Shown here: positions 22,958-34,739 of the stretch, one piece after another | Layout: each line of letters begins with the position of its first letter | Numbering within the stretch: the stretch's first letter is position 1 | Assembly (NCBI RefSeq): GCF_963678635.1 | Contig: NC_087071.1 | Location: 10,277,842 to 10,341,841, forward strand | Direction: 5' to 3' | Length of the DNA: 64,000 nucleotides | Origin: Symsagittifera roscoffensis | Taxonomy: Eukaryota > Xenacoelomorpha > Acoela > Convolutidae | Notes under the pieces: generated by a model | Database searches by the model: none | Told to the model about the DNA's origin: nothing | The model's input: only the letters and a program-made list of their open reading frames with translations | Program-made: the position numbers and the translations under genes

Positions 22958-23556
22958 CAAACATGTTTTTCATTGACTTCTTTGATAACTATTAATTCCA
23001 TTGTACGACAACTATTTTTTTGAATGAAAATCGATGCGGGAAAGCAAATCAATTTATCTTCAAACTAGATGATTTCCTTACATAGATGATAAATTTTATA
23101 AGCATCCGAAAATTCTATTGGCTCAATCAAGATGAAGCACCTATTCAAGAGCTGAAAAAAATGGAGATGTTGTCAACTATGTGCCCCCACCCCTCTTTTG
23201 TAAAATTTAGAAAAAATTTTAGTGTCGGTCGGCCAAAATTGATTTTTTTAAAAGTACCAAAGGGGAGACCCTTTGGGTAGACAGGTGGTCGAATCCCTGA
23301 GGGAGGAGGCGTCCACCATCCGCCCACCCCTCCCCCTAAATCGGCCCCTGCAAACATGTTTTTCATTGACTTCTTTGATAACTATTAATTCCATTGTAAG
23401 ACAACTATTTTTTTTTGAATGAAAATCGATGGGGGAAATCAAATCAATTTATCTTCAAACCAGATGATTTCCTTACATAGATGATAACATTTATAAGCAT
23501 CCGAAAATTCTATTGGCTCAATCAAGATGAAGCACCTATTCAAAAGCAGAAAAAAG
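22815..23556. repeat. Recent tandem duplication, period about 393 bp
   Basis: Copy 1 (22815-23160) and copy 2 (23208-23556) are nearly identical. GTGTCGGTCGG (22829 and 23222), GGTAGACAGGTGGTCGAATC and ATGAAGCACCTATTCAA all recur in order. Apart from a few substitutions and indels the copies match over about 345 bp, far better than other repeats in this window, so the duplication is young. Open stretches on both strands here are repeat-derived. Confidence 0.85.
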
Positions 23557-24400
23557 GGGCTAATTCGTTATAGGGCATCAAATTTTTAGCATCTGCTTAA
23601 CTGTTCAATTGTTTCTTATTTCTTAAAAGAGGGTAATAAGTTACAACGTATATGAGGCAAATAGCTTACAAGAATTTACTTATATCCCCACCGATCTACT
23701 TTTTTCCCCCATAAACTCCTTTAGGGCAAAAATTTTTCCTTGTCCAAAAAACTACAAAAATATATTTTTGTTTTGCTAAAAAGCGCAACTGCAATTTCTG
23801 CTAAGTAGTTACATGTAGTGAACTAATAATGCGGATCTGTCTGCCATTTTGAACAGCTAGATAAGATTGACTGATTAAAAAAGTGACTGTGTTTTGTCTT
23901 TTTGATACATTTCCGCATTGCTTTTAACCGGCCCGTTATTTTGGTTAGCAAAAAAAATCCTTTTGATTCCACTGCCGCATAATTTCATTTGAATTCAATT
24001 TTGCACCTGTACTCAATTTTATAAATAAAAACAAACAAACAAATCCGTTTATTTTTCCGTTAGTCACGTTATACTGCATTATTGGCAAAATTTCTCTCTC
24101 TTATAACTCTGCGCTATGATTTTTTTTTTGGTTTTGAGAAGAAAAAGATTGAATTTGAAAGCCTAAACAGCATGTTGAAAAACCTGATTGAAACAAATGA
24201 AAACCTAATGATGCATAGCTTTTGGACATCCTTTATCAACAAATTTTCGTGCAACCGTTAAGCAAAAATAGTAGGTTAATTTTTTCGTCAGATTTTTTTA
24301 AAATATTTTTGCTGTTCAGCTATTATTTATAGAAAACTCAACTTATCTCGTATTTTAATAAAAATTATTGCCTAAGTTAATTACTCTGTTTCTTGATTAG

Positions 24401-26832
24401 ATTCAACAAACTGCGAATGTTATTGGTGTGATAATGAAACAGACGAAAATCATACCGAAATCATGACGGAAATAGCGGGTGAACTGTTAGCTGAAAACGG
24501 CGACCTAACCGAAAACTCACAAAATCATGCCGATCAAAATCAGAAAACTTTAAACGAGGAGGATGTTACTAATTCTAACAATTTAGATTCTAATACTCCT
24601 CAAAACATGGACAAAAATACCCAAGAAACTGACCACTTGAAAACTCAGACAGATGCTAACAACAATTTTGCTTGTGCTTCTATGAGTTCAGTTTCAAGTG
24701 AGGTTCAATTAGCAGAAATTACCCTGCGAGAAAATGAAAACGAAGCTGAAGAAAATGTACAGAAAGCCGAAACTGAAGCGGAGTGTGCGGGGATCGAACC
24801 ACAAACTGTAGGTTTAATGGAAAACACTGATCCACCAATCGAATCAATGGATGACCAATCAGAAACTGGATCCCCAAAAAGTAATCTTGACATCCCAGCT
24901 GAAGGTGAAAAAATTGCTATAGCAGTTGATAATGAAAGTGTCGAGAAAAATTATGATCAAAAATCAGAAACCCCAAAATTAGCTCAAAGATTAGAAAAAA
25001 GAGTGGACCCAAAAATTATACAGAACTTGAGGGCATCTTTCGAGGAGGCTAAAGCATCTTTTCCAGACAGCATCTATGAACCCTTTGCTCGAAAACTGTC
25101 AAAGTCAAAAGTTCCCGCGGTTATAAATTATAACCACGCTGGTTATGAGCCCGTTCCAAGATCAGCCAGCGCTTCCTTTGCACATAAACACAACAATAAC
25201 AACGAAACTTTGTTCCGATCTTTGTCTCGTGAAAATAGCCAGCCAATCAACAATCAGCTTACCAGAGTTCACAAAAGTTCGTTCGGTGTCGAGGAAATTA
25301 GTTCAAGACATGTGTCAAGAAAAGTTTCGATTGCACGCAGCGAAAATTCTATTCCAAATCAAAATAAACCACCTGAAAATTTCATCAGCCCTGAAAAAGA
25401 ATCAAAACCAAACATCAATGATTACAAAACAGAGTCCAAATTTTCGCATTCGTTTGATTCCACACTTCGTTCAATAAAACTACCCAAAAGTCACTTGGAA
25501 AGTTCAACAAGCGCAACTTTAAGTAACCACTTTTTTGATGGTTCAAATGTAAGCCCACAAGAATATCAGAATAATTTTACAATCAAAACTACTTTGCCCA
25601 GTTTGAAATCGTCTTCAGGTGCGAATAAAAAATCGCGAAGCTCGGCAAGTTTCGACCAATCATATGGAGTTATTTTACCGAACATTATTACGTCACAACA
25701 TCGAACTAACACAAAAGATTCTTTGAACAACGCTCGGAAATTGCTGCGAGGTGAAATAACCTCGGAAACCCCAAACGAATCAAATTTAAACCCCAAAGGC
25801 GATGTTCAGGAAACGAAAAACGAACAATTTTCGGCTAATAATGATCTCGGCCAAAAGAATTTGGCACGACGAGAAGTTAACACAATCCGTGGTCCACATC
25901 CCAAATGGTTAATGAACAACAGTCATCAAAAAATGGGCAAAACGCCGATCATCTCAGAATGCCTACCAATTGAAGATCGAATGAAAAATAAGCAGAAATT
26001 TATGGCCCGAACAAAGCAGTTTCAAAACCCTATGAGTTCAAGGTTAAATTTAGTTCCCGGTTTAGCAGAAAGAGATAACGCGTCTTTTCATGAAATTCGA
26101 CTGAAACTCGACAAAATTGAAAACAAAATTGGCAATATTATTCGTAATTCAACACATGTTTCAAGGTCATTTGACCGTCCTAACAGCGATTCTTTGGTGG
26201 AAGCGCCGAAACAGGTTTTGGTACCTGAAAATCCATCTTTAGCTTTTCTACACCAAGAAAGCATTTTAATGAGCAACCAACGAGCTTATTTTCAAACGAA
26301 AGATTTTTCAAACAACCGAACTGATCAGAAAATGGAAGATCGAAAACTACGCGTCGTGAATTTAGTTTTGGACGAAAACGATAACTATCCTACAAACTTC
26401 AGTTCTAGTTTTACCGACACAGAATATCCGCCAATTTTTGACGACAAGTTTGAAAAATCCCACATTCAGTTAAACCCCGTGCTTCCGGCTAGAAAGCCTG
26501 TTTTTGGGCGCAGTTTCCAGGAATTTGGGACGAGCCACGGAATGATTTCCTCGTCCCAAAAACTCAATCCGAGAAACGAAATAACGAGAAGTCTTAAAAC
26601 AACGACAGCACATACGTTTCCGAAGCCTCTTATGAAAGAAAAACCGAGAATTCCCAGAAGTGTTTCGATGAAAAACGCAACTTATGAGAAGAAAGTTAAG
26701 AAAAACATTCCTGTTAATGTCCAGCACCAAGAAGAAATATTCGAAAGAATCAGTGAAAATAGTAGCGAGGGAAAAAGAACTATTGATGAAATGGTGATGT
26801 TGAAAAGTGGGGGTGAAATCGCACCCTGGTAA
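24401..26832 (+). CDS. Gene A, large terminal exon: disordered Ser/Asn/Lys-rich protein of unknown function
   Basis: The exon follows TTCTTGATTAG and stays open from 24401, upstream of the ATG at 24463, to TAA at 26830-26832. With exon 1 it gives 841 residues. The residues just after the junction form a small cysteine cluster, CECYWC. The first 200 residues are acidic and rich in Asn, Gln, Thr and Glu. The rest is basic and Ser-rich with repeated phosphosite-like words (RSASASF, RSLSREN, SRKVSIARSENS, RSSASF, PRSVSMKN). A short coiled-coil-like helix, EIRLKLDKIENKIGNII, lies near residue 605. There is no membrane span or enzyme motif. It looks like an intrinsically disordered, possibly cytoskeletal or scaffold protein; that is inference and I recognise no family. 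The stop TGGTAA also resembles a donor (CCCTG/GTAAAA), so a further exon is possible. Confidence 0.85.
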
Positions 26833-29800
26833 AAAGATGCCCAAATGAAAGCCCCGCCTCTCCCTAAAATTTTTCGATGACAAAAAGCCAGAACATTTAG
26901 GTAAAAAATAAGAATATCAAATAGTCAAAAATTGTGAGTTGAAAAAGTTTTCGGGACAAAGTTTGTTGATCAAATAATCTATCAAAAAAACTGGCAATCA
27001 AAATGAGTGTTTGTTTCAAACACCATGGGACGAAAAGTTTCTTCTGGGTTTTCAGCGTAACCTCTGGAGATAGATTCCAACCATTGTAGAAAGTGCTTTT
27101 ATTTATTTACTAATGAACAATATATTAAAAACGAAAACCGAGTTGCATTAAATATAATGGCCATGTTTGATGAGAGCTCATTTGTGTTGATGTTCAGAAA
27201 GTTTCTTCTGATTTATTTTCATATCTTCAGTTTAATTGAACGAGTAACTTCTACGACTTTTTAACTCTTCAATTCGTCGGAGAGGTTATTAATGTAATTA
27301 TGTTCTGTCCGTAGAAAGAGCGGATCGAAACTTATTTTTTTGCGAATTGCAGCGCAAATTGAGCCAGACATAGTTTTTTGAAAACGTGCCGAAAATGCTT
27401 AAAATAAAAAACGCTGCTAATAAAATAAAGCTTTACCAGACAATTCAAAAAAACTATACCAGAAATAAGAGATTAAATGAAAAAAATGCATGTAAAAAGA
27501 AAGTGCGAGGGGGGGGGGGCGTGTCGTGATGACGAAGTAGTCAAAATCTTGAGAGGCGAATAATTGCTTCCGCTGTACTCAACTAAAATCCGCTCACCCG
27601 CATTCAGAGCAAAAATTTTGTTTAAATTATCAGATTTTTTAAATTTATTTTCCTCGCAAAAATCAGAGCCACATACCAAAGTGCCATGTACGTACCGTAC
27701 CCTTCAAGCAGTTTAAAAAATTCAAAAAAAAATTCCCGCAGTCGAAAAAAAAATGTTTCAGTTTTTCGCTAGGTAAACCAAATTACTAAAAGGTCATTAA
27801 GACAGGAAAGACAAATGTTCCATTCAAATAATGATTCACTCAGTGATTTCTTCTACCTCGTTAAAAAAATAACGTCGAAGTGAAAAACTTATAGCCTTAG
27901 TTCAAATCGCACCATTCTAATACCCATTACCCTTTAAGAAATGCAGTAAATTTGCAAATAGACATCTTTAAAAAATCAAACTTTTGTGGGGCTCACTTAA
28001 ATTAGGGTCTTTTCAAAGTTCAATTCAGGAAACAATTGGGTATTATCCTTTCAAATGGGCACGAAAACTTTTGAACGAAAGGCGATTTTCATTAAAACCT
28101 CACCAGCAACACATTTAATCGATTATGATGGAAAACTGTTATCTAAAATATTGTCATTTAGACCGCAAAATTGGTATATTGTCATTTATAATCGATTATT
28201 TTCTTAAGAACACACTCCAATTAAAATCGATTATAATCATAATATTTTTCAATCATTATAATAGATTATAAGCAATTATAATGTGTTTTTTGAGAAGAAA
28301 TTATAATTGGAATTTATATATTGAGCAGAGCACAAATACAATGGATTATTTTGATATAAAATACTAAAAAATAATGCATGTTTGATGGACTATAATCAAT
28401 TATTTTGTAATTTTATAGATAATGACTACAAATGACAATATAATCGATTAGTATCCATGGAACTCCAGTGCGCGAATGTCAGATGCAGAGGTTCAGGCTT
28501 TCAAAAATGTTCGAAGCTCACTCAGGATACACGACAAGTAGAAAAAAGCTTGGTCACAATAAGTTTTTTATTTTGCTTTTTTTGTTTCTACAAGAATAGA
28601 GTGTCTAACATTTTGAATCGTTATTTTAAAGCTATTTTTAGCTAGTTCTAGTCTCAGAGATACTTGACAAAACAATGTGTATTTCTAGTTTTTGTTTTCC
28701 AGTTTAAAGCGTAGACATGATATTTATGTTCGGGACAAAACTGCTACGCCCTTTACTGGTGCCGTGAAGGTAACCTGAGTGCTTTGGACTTCAAGGCCGA
28801 GCATAAAACGTTATATCATAAATTTATTTATTTGACGAAATAATGTATAATACGATTTTGTATATAAATTTTGAAAGTCATTGAAGTTATATAACCGGAC
28901 TGATAGCAGAATTGTAGATGGTACCGCCTATATTCTCTATGGAAAAGCAAATGATGCCACCTGTATTTTCTATGGAATCAAAGATGGTATTTGATTTATT
29001 TGAAGAGCCATATTAAAACGCAAGGATCTGTAAAGGTAGCTCAAATTTACAAATCTTGAAATTGTTGAACCCGTAAATTGGAACAAAGTTTATCGGGTTT
29101 GATCGTAATTTCGCAAGCTCGTATCAGGTTGTTTTTGTATGAGAACATCGTGTCGATAGAGAACATATTAAATGATGCGACGTATGATTTGGATGATTTG
29201 GACAAGTTTTGAAGTTTTTCAAACGCATTCTTAACGGCAAAGATGTTTTTTGATAATGTTTTGACCTGTTTGGAACATATAGTGTTTGAAAAAAAAAAAC
29301 ATTTTGAAAGGAACTTTTGTTTCCATAAACAGCAACATAAACGGTGCGATGAGAGAAGTGTAAGACAGTTTTTATCGATTAAATTATCGATTATAATTGA
29401 TTATTATATTTCAAAAAATACCAATTTTAATCACAGTATAATAAAGTTTGTTGTTTGACTTCACACCTGTAGGGATTAAAATCATTTAAAATATCTAGGC
29501 ACTCGGTGCGTGCAGGAACTTTAGATCTTCTTTGGAGAAAAAACGGTATGAAGAAAAAATGATTTTGATATTTTAATAGGGTATTCTGTATAGAGCAAAT
29601 TGATTTTAATCTTCATTTTTTCTCGCCTGTAGTTTTCGCAAATAATTCCAATGGGTTATCACGTAGATATAGCTAACATATTTTTGCAAATAAAAAAGAG
29701 TTTTCAAGCAGTTCAAATAAAACAAAGTCGAACTCGTGCTGACGAAAAAAATACACGAGCAAAAATGTTCCGTCACTTTCTACGAAAGTCCTAAAAACAT

Positions 29801-32634
29801 GGGTTGACCATTCTCAAAAATATCCCTAATCTTAATTTATTTTATGAATTTTATTGGAATTTCCTCTTGTTTTACAGCGTTTTTTTTCGAAATGACTTTC
29901 ATAGAACGATTTGAAACTTTTAAAGCCTGGCATGATAAAATCAAACGACAGCAAAATTTCATTATTGAAGTCTAAAAAAAGGAAGGGGTTCTCGATCGCT
30001 CGTAGCCTTTTGATCTTTGAGTATATAATCCAGCTCAAACTTCTCATTGATTGAATGGTGTCGGCCAAACCAAGTAAGAGACTTAGTCAATTTTTTTCTT
30101 ACTTTTTTTTGTTTTTGATACCAATTGAATGAATCATTTGTGTCAAAAAACCATGACGTTTATTTTGCCAAAACCTATAACTACTGATTTATAAAAAGTC
30201 TTTGTTCACAAGAAAAAAATCAGTTCGTCTAATATTGGATCGTCTGAACATGGTTCAGTCTGATGATTTTTTAAAAAAGTTTCAGGAAAAAGTCTCAAAA
30301 TTAGTCCAGGCTCAAATTTCATTTTTTGCAGTTTGAATTTTGGTTTCTTTCATTTTTCCTTGTATTGATTTTTGAACTCGGTTGACTTCCTTTGTTAAAA
30401 AGAAATCAAACTCTCATGTCGAACATTAACTAAGTAAAAATCACAAAAGTTTCCCGGACGTGTAGTTGAATTTTCACTTTTTCCAGCATTTCCCAATGTT
30501 TACCGGTTGATCCTCTTTTCTCAACTTGTAACAGTTTTATCCAAAAAACTGTTTTTATCGTAAATTCTAAAAGAACTTCATTTGCGATGAAGGATATCTT
30601 TTTTTTGAATATATCAATTGGCGATTTTTCGAATAAAAAAAAACAATTTTGTGAAATTCCTTACCTTTCTTGAACTTTTTCGCTCCCTGGTAATGCTCAT
30701 TTGTTGTGAAAGAAGGATCTTATGAAAAAAAAACAGCGATTTGAAACAACTGATTTTCATAAGCTAGCTTTGGAAGAGTTTTTCAGTCGAATTAATTTGA
30801 TTTACACTTCTTGGGTCGAAACAATTTGATTTGAACTTCGCGGAAAATTTCCTACAAACTTGAATAACCTAAATAAGAGCATCTAATTGAGCAGCTTCAT
30901 AAAAGTTTGCCGAGCCAGTCACTCAAATCCAGAGCTCAAACGTTTGTTCATCTTCGTCCAATTTTTTGAGTTCTCATGAGAATTCAGACGTATTGAAATC
31001 AATTTTCATTTTTTAAATATCCAAAAATCTCACTACTACAAGTTGAAAATAACTCAAAAGCGCAGGATAAAGGTATTCTGAGCAATGTCATAGCAATTTT
31101 TTTTTTCTAAAAAATCAAAAAGAGAGGAAGTTTGTATTCGGATGTGTTTTTTTAATCTATTTTCTTTTTTCGACTTTCACGCAAAATCATATACCACAAA
31201 AAATCATCAGATTTGAGCGATTAATAAATCACAAAAAACCTTTTCCATCCTTATCTCAAATAGATTTAAACATTGTCAAAAATTGTCTCAATCTTGAGAA
31301 AAACTGTTTGGAAACTTTTGAGTATTTCTAAATTTCAAGAGCAACGCGACTAAGTAACCCTCAGTATTTGAAAACTTAATTTCATCAGATATTTAGAATG
31401 AAAAGTTGTTTTTGCTGTACAGAAAAAAAGCTGGAGAGAATATTTTTAGCACTTGTTTGACAAAACAGCTTTTATAAAAAGTAATAAACTTAATTTGCAA
31501 AAAGTTTGAAAGAAATTCCTTTTATTTTTTTCTTCATTTTCCGAAAAAAAGTGTCGTCAAGTAAGCCTAAATTTTTATATGCGACGCAATCGTATGATTA
31601 TTGAATCATGCCATGCACTAAAAACGACATTAATTATAAAAAAAAAACATTTTTTTTTATACAATTGTTCTGAATATCGCCGGAATAATCTGTGCTTCTC
31701 GTCCAGCAACAGGCTATCCTTTATTTTTCTTAGTTTTTCCCATTAAACAGTCATTTGTCAATAAAAACACAACTTTTTGATTTCAACGATCAAATAAACA
31801 ACAGTTGCTTTTATGGATGAAATTTTGAAGCCTTGACAAAAGCTAGATGAAACTACGTGGAAGGAGCTACATTGATCAATCCTTGAGAAAAAAATGTTTT
31901 GAAGTTGTAAAAAGGTCAATATGGAAAAAATTAAAATCTCGGAGTTTTTCAAACACAGCAAACTTTATTTTTAGATTTGGAGCTACAGCTAGAACTATTT
32001 GCTAGATAAATTTATTTGAAAGGAGCTAGCCAGATCAAATCTTGTTAAAATTGTTTTGAAGATTGCAAAATAGCCAGTATTACATAACTAGAATCAGAGG
32101 TATTTTTGATGTAGAAACATTCCCGCAAACAACACATTTTATAAGGTTTTTTTGGCACAAATTGGTTTTTTCGAAGTTGATAAGCAAGACCTATTTTTAT
32201 GCAGCAAAAAAACGACAGGCAAAATAATTTGAAAATTTACTTGGTCCGGCGTCAAATTAAGGCTGAATAAATATGATTAATTTTTAGATGTTGATCGAAA
32301 TATGCCAACAAAAGCCATTTCCCAGCTAAAACATCAGAAGAATGACTTCTCCCATCCATGCACAGGGTTCTCATTATTTTTGACACAATGATGTTTTTTA
32401 CGTTTTTTGTTATCTTAGGCTTTTGGCTTTCCTTTTAGAAATTTGCATGGAAGCGTTAATTTACCTGTGTATAATTTTCCAGGTGTTTTTTTACCTGAAT
32501 TTTGTTGCAAAAAGCTAATGTTTATATAATTTTTAAATTTGTTCTAGTTGAATCTAATTTTCGCCCAATCGCCACTTCAAATTTCACCCAATTACCTTTT
32601 CAAATTTTACCTAATTACCCCGTAAAGTACCCCT
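26833..32634. other. Gene-poor stretch after gene A
   Basis: The probable 3' UTR of gene A comes first, with AATAAA-like words near 27418-27430. After that the sequence is AT-rich with homopolymers, a G-run at 27510-27519, and a palindromic TAATCGATTA-rich element (listed separately). A slightly GC-richer patch at 28735-28810 is open for about 30 codons but unrecognised. No exon with convincing splice sites was found. Confidence 0.4.
28177..28450. mobile_element. Small palindromic MITE-like element (TAATCGATTA-rich)
   Basis: The left end reads ATATTGTCATTTATAATCGA and the right end contains AAATGACAATATAATCGATT, an inverted pair about 270 bp apart. Interior blocks also pair: TTTTCTTAAGAACACA with TGTGTTTTTTGAGAAGAAA. 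There is no coding content. Related TTATCGATTATAATTGATTA sequence occurs at 29373-29405. Confidence 0.45.
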
Positions 32635-33310
32635 TCACTCAAAAAAATCGGCGATATCATCGATGGAACTGTCAAAGATTAGTTCAGTGTCGTCTTTATC
32701 ATACCAGTCGTTTCTGAACTCACATACAGTATAGTGCAACTGGTGTCCAGAGCACGCATAGTCATCAATCCCCTTAAATTCGTCCACCTGTCCGGGTTTT
32801 TTCTGGGCCGTGCATCTCTCATCTTGAACGACCGAATTTCCAGGCTGGTTTTTGTTGCGCCAAACTTCTTCCGGCGCAGTCATGACTTCGTCTAAGTTCC
32901 ATGTTCGACCAGCGCTGAAAAGAGTTCGGTTCGATCTTATTTCTTGAAGTTCGTCAGTAATAATCCCACCAGTTGCACCTGCGAAGTCGAGTCGAACGTA
33001 GTCGGTCCAGAATCCGGCAGTACTATTCACTGGAACTCCTTGGGTCTCTACTAGCCAAGTTGCGATAGCTGCCGATTCTTCTTTCGTTTGCGGCTCAACG
33101 AGATGACAAACTTTATCAGGATCAGATTCAAGTGGAAGTGTTAAAAGGCACTTCGTAGCTGCATCTCGAGCGGTGACCAAACCGTCGGAAGTTTTAGCCA
33201 GATAGTAGGATCCAGGAGTTCCACCAGGTATTTCCTCCATTCCTGTCGGTGAAGACGGAATCATGGCTTTAGTTTGAATCAGGGCCAGACTAAGGAGTAA
33301 AATTTTCAAG
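32635..33310 (-). CDS. Secreted C-type lectin-like protein, last exon
   Basis: About 224 codons are open on the minus strand, ending at TGA (32635-32637). The exon begins with a leucine-rich signal peptide core (KILLLSLALIQTKA), which starts on a TTG codon just after a 3' splice-site-like TGTGTTTTAG (33311-33320). The initiating ATG is therefore probably in an upstream exon that I did not find. The body fits a C-type lectin fold: YYLAKTSDGLVTARDAATKC, then HLVEPQTKEESAAIATWLVE, GFWTDYVRLD, EVWRNKNQPGNSVVQDERC, and DDYACSGHQLHYTVCEF with the closing Cys. The QPGN position where EPN/QPD occurs in sugar-binding members is altered, so carbohydrate binding is uncertain. The tail is acidic. Protein-like composition with no internal stop suggests a live gene. 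Confidence 0.8.
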
Positions 33311-33859
33311 GCTAAAACACAGGAAGACTAAAAACAAAATTCTAAATTATTTTAAATTAATTTACAAATTTAAAGTTATACTAATAAGCAAACAAAATAG
33401 GAAAAATCAGAAAATTAAGAAAAATTACAAAAATTAGAAAAAAAAGGAAACAGATCTAAAAAGACAAGAATGCATTAAATATTGAGCCAGAAACATCCCA
33501 CTATGAAAATGCCTTAAAATCCCAAATCATTAAAAACGCAAAAGTTTAACCAGTTCGTTTCCAAAATGCTTAAACGTCACAGGAAGTGAAAAAAAGTCTG
33601 AAATTTTTAGACCAACTTCCCTTCTGCCAATACTTTGAGCGACTAAAATAAAATCGCATGAACCAGTTTGTTCATAAAATTGACTTTCTCTCACATAAAC
33701 AATTCGGATTGCGGGAGAAACGAAGCACAGTAGATAAATTTCATAGCTCATGGGAAAAATAAAATTTGAAATGAAAATTCACTCGAACACAGTTACACAG
33801 TTCACAATAACAAATTTGAAAAAAACTTGATACGGCAAATCATTTCTTTTAATTCAAAA
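33311..33859. other. Upstream region of the lectin gene, no exon identified
   Basis: A-rich sequence. A 73-codon open stretch on the minus strand at 33530-33751 starts with ATG, but it is not hydrophobic at its start, has no donor in a fitting place, and resembles no family. The missing first exon of the lectin gene is expected in or to the right of this segment. Confidence 0.35.
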
Positions 33860-34330
33860 ACTACATGACATGGACTTAGGCGGGCCTGTAAACCTGATTT
33901 TAAAAGAGTACCTATCGGAAAATCGAAAGCCACATATTGAGAATATTGCAAACCTTTACTGATAAAAGCTAAAAACGGAGTACAGCAGGACGCAATTCTA
34001 GGCCCATTGCTTTTTCTACCAAATGTAAACTTTTGTTTGTCAAAGAAAACACTAGCAAAAACAACCGACTTCCTTATGCGGTCAATACAGTCATTAAAAC
34101 TAGTGAAAAAAGACTACAGTTAACAAAGGTACACCAAGCAGCCATGAAGGAGGTCAACAATTGGCTGAGCGAAAACCAAATAACACTAAAAGGTAAAAAA
34201 ACGAAAACAATCAAATTTAGAAAAAACAGCAACTTACTAAACATGATAGACTGTATTTCTTTAAATGATGATAAAAATGAAAAATGCAAAAATTTAGATA
34301 CTCGGAATAAGGCTTCAGCAAAAGAAGATG
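33860..34330 (+). pseudogene. Non-LTR reverse transcriptase fragment
   Basis: EYLSENRKPHIE (about 33910-33945) is followed by NGVQQDAILGPLLFL (33976-34020), a slightly altered GVPQGSILGPLLFL block. After a gap where the FADD box should be, MKEVNNWLSENQITLKGKKT (about 34145-34204) matches the thumb region of CR1/L2/Jockey-type elements. The catalytic box is deleted, so the fragment is dead. Confidence 0.65.
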
Positions 34331-34439
34331 AGACAAATGGTGCACTACATGCAATTGTTTTGCGTTGTGATACATGTTTTTCATCGTTCTTTCAACCCCA
34401 AACCAATTTTCAAGAGAACATATAACTGTCACTACTCTG

Positions 34440-34600
34440 TGCAGTGTCAATCTTTCTTATCAACAAGTTTAACGAGGGTTCAGCTCAGACTTCACATTGT
34501 TCGTTACCAATCAGAATCACTTACTTTCAGAATCAGTTTCGACTCATTTCAAGATTTATCAAAGTGCGAGAAAACTGCTTCAGCAACATGCTGCAGAACC
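34440..34600 (+). repeat. Dispersed repeat copy paired with 41275-41415
   Basis: Both copies share TTCAG(C/T)TCAGACTTCACATT, then a CTTTCAG(A/G)ATCA block, then TTATC(A/C)AA(G)CGCG/GTGCG and GAAA. They sit on either side of the second BEL/Pao remnant, about 6.8 kb apart, in the same orientation. They may be eroded LTR pieces of that element, or just another repeat family. Confidence 0.5.
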
Positions 34601-34739
34601 CAGAGTTGGCTCAGGTCGAGCTAATTTTTCAACCAAATGAAAGAGCGCATTCGAGTGCACTAGACAGGCGGTCAAAAGTTCCGTATGCCTTACTTATGAT
34701 CACGAATTGAGTAGTTTCATCTCGTCTATGATGTTTTGA

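Larger units (their letters stand above)
20396..24400 (+). other. Intron 1 of gene A (about 4.0 kb), repeat-filled
   Basis: It has GT at 20396 and TTCTTGATTAG at its 3' end. Contents: an inverted copy of a GCGGATTCC-type dispersed repeat (about 20815-21060), several GCAAGATCTTGCAT-type palindromic words at 21420-21830, a CAGGGGC-ended MITE (22546-22957) and a tandem duplication (22815-23556). No additional exon was identified. Confidence 0.55.

Noticed and set aside
23145-23442. Gly/Pro-rich open frames on the minus strand
   Set aside because: They fall in the MITE-derived tandem duplication and have no independent support.
24463-24465. ATG at 24463 as the start of gene A
   Set aside because: The frame is open upstream to a 3' splice site at 24400, and an in-phase first exon with a good ATG context lies at 20302.
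33530-33751. 73-codon minus-strand ORF as first exon of the lectin gene
   Set aside because: It does not supply an in-phase donor leading to 33310, and its sequence is not signal-peptide-like at the start.
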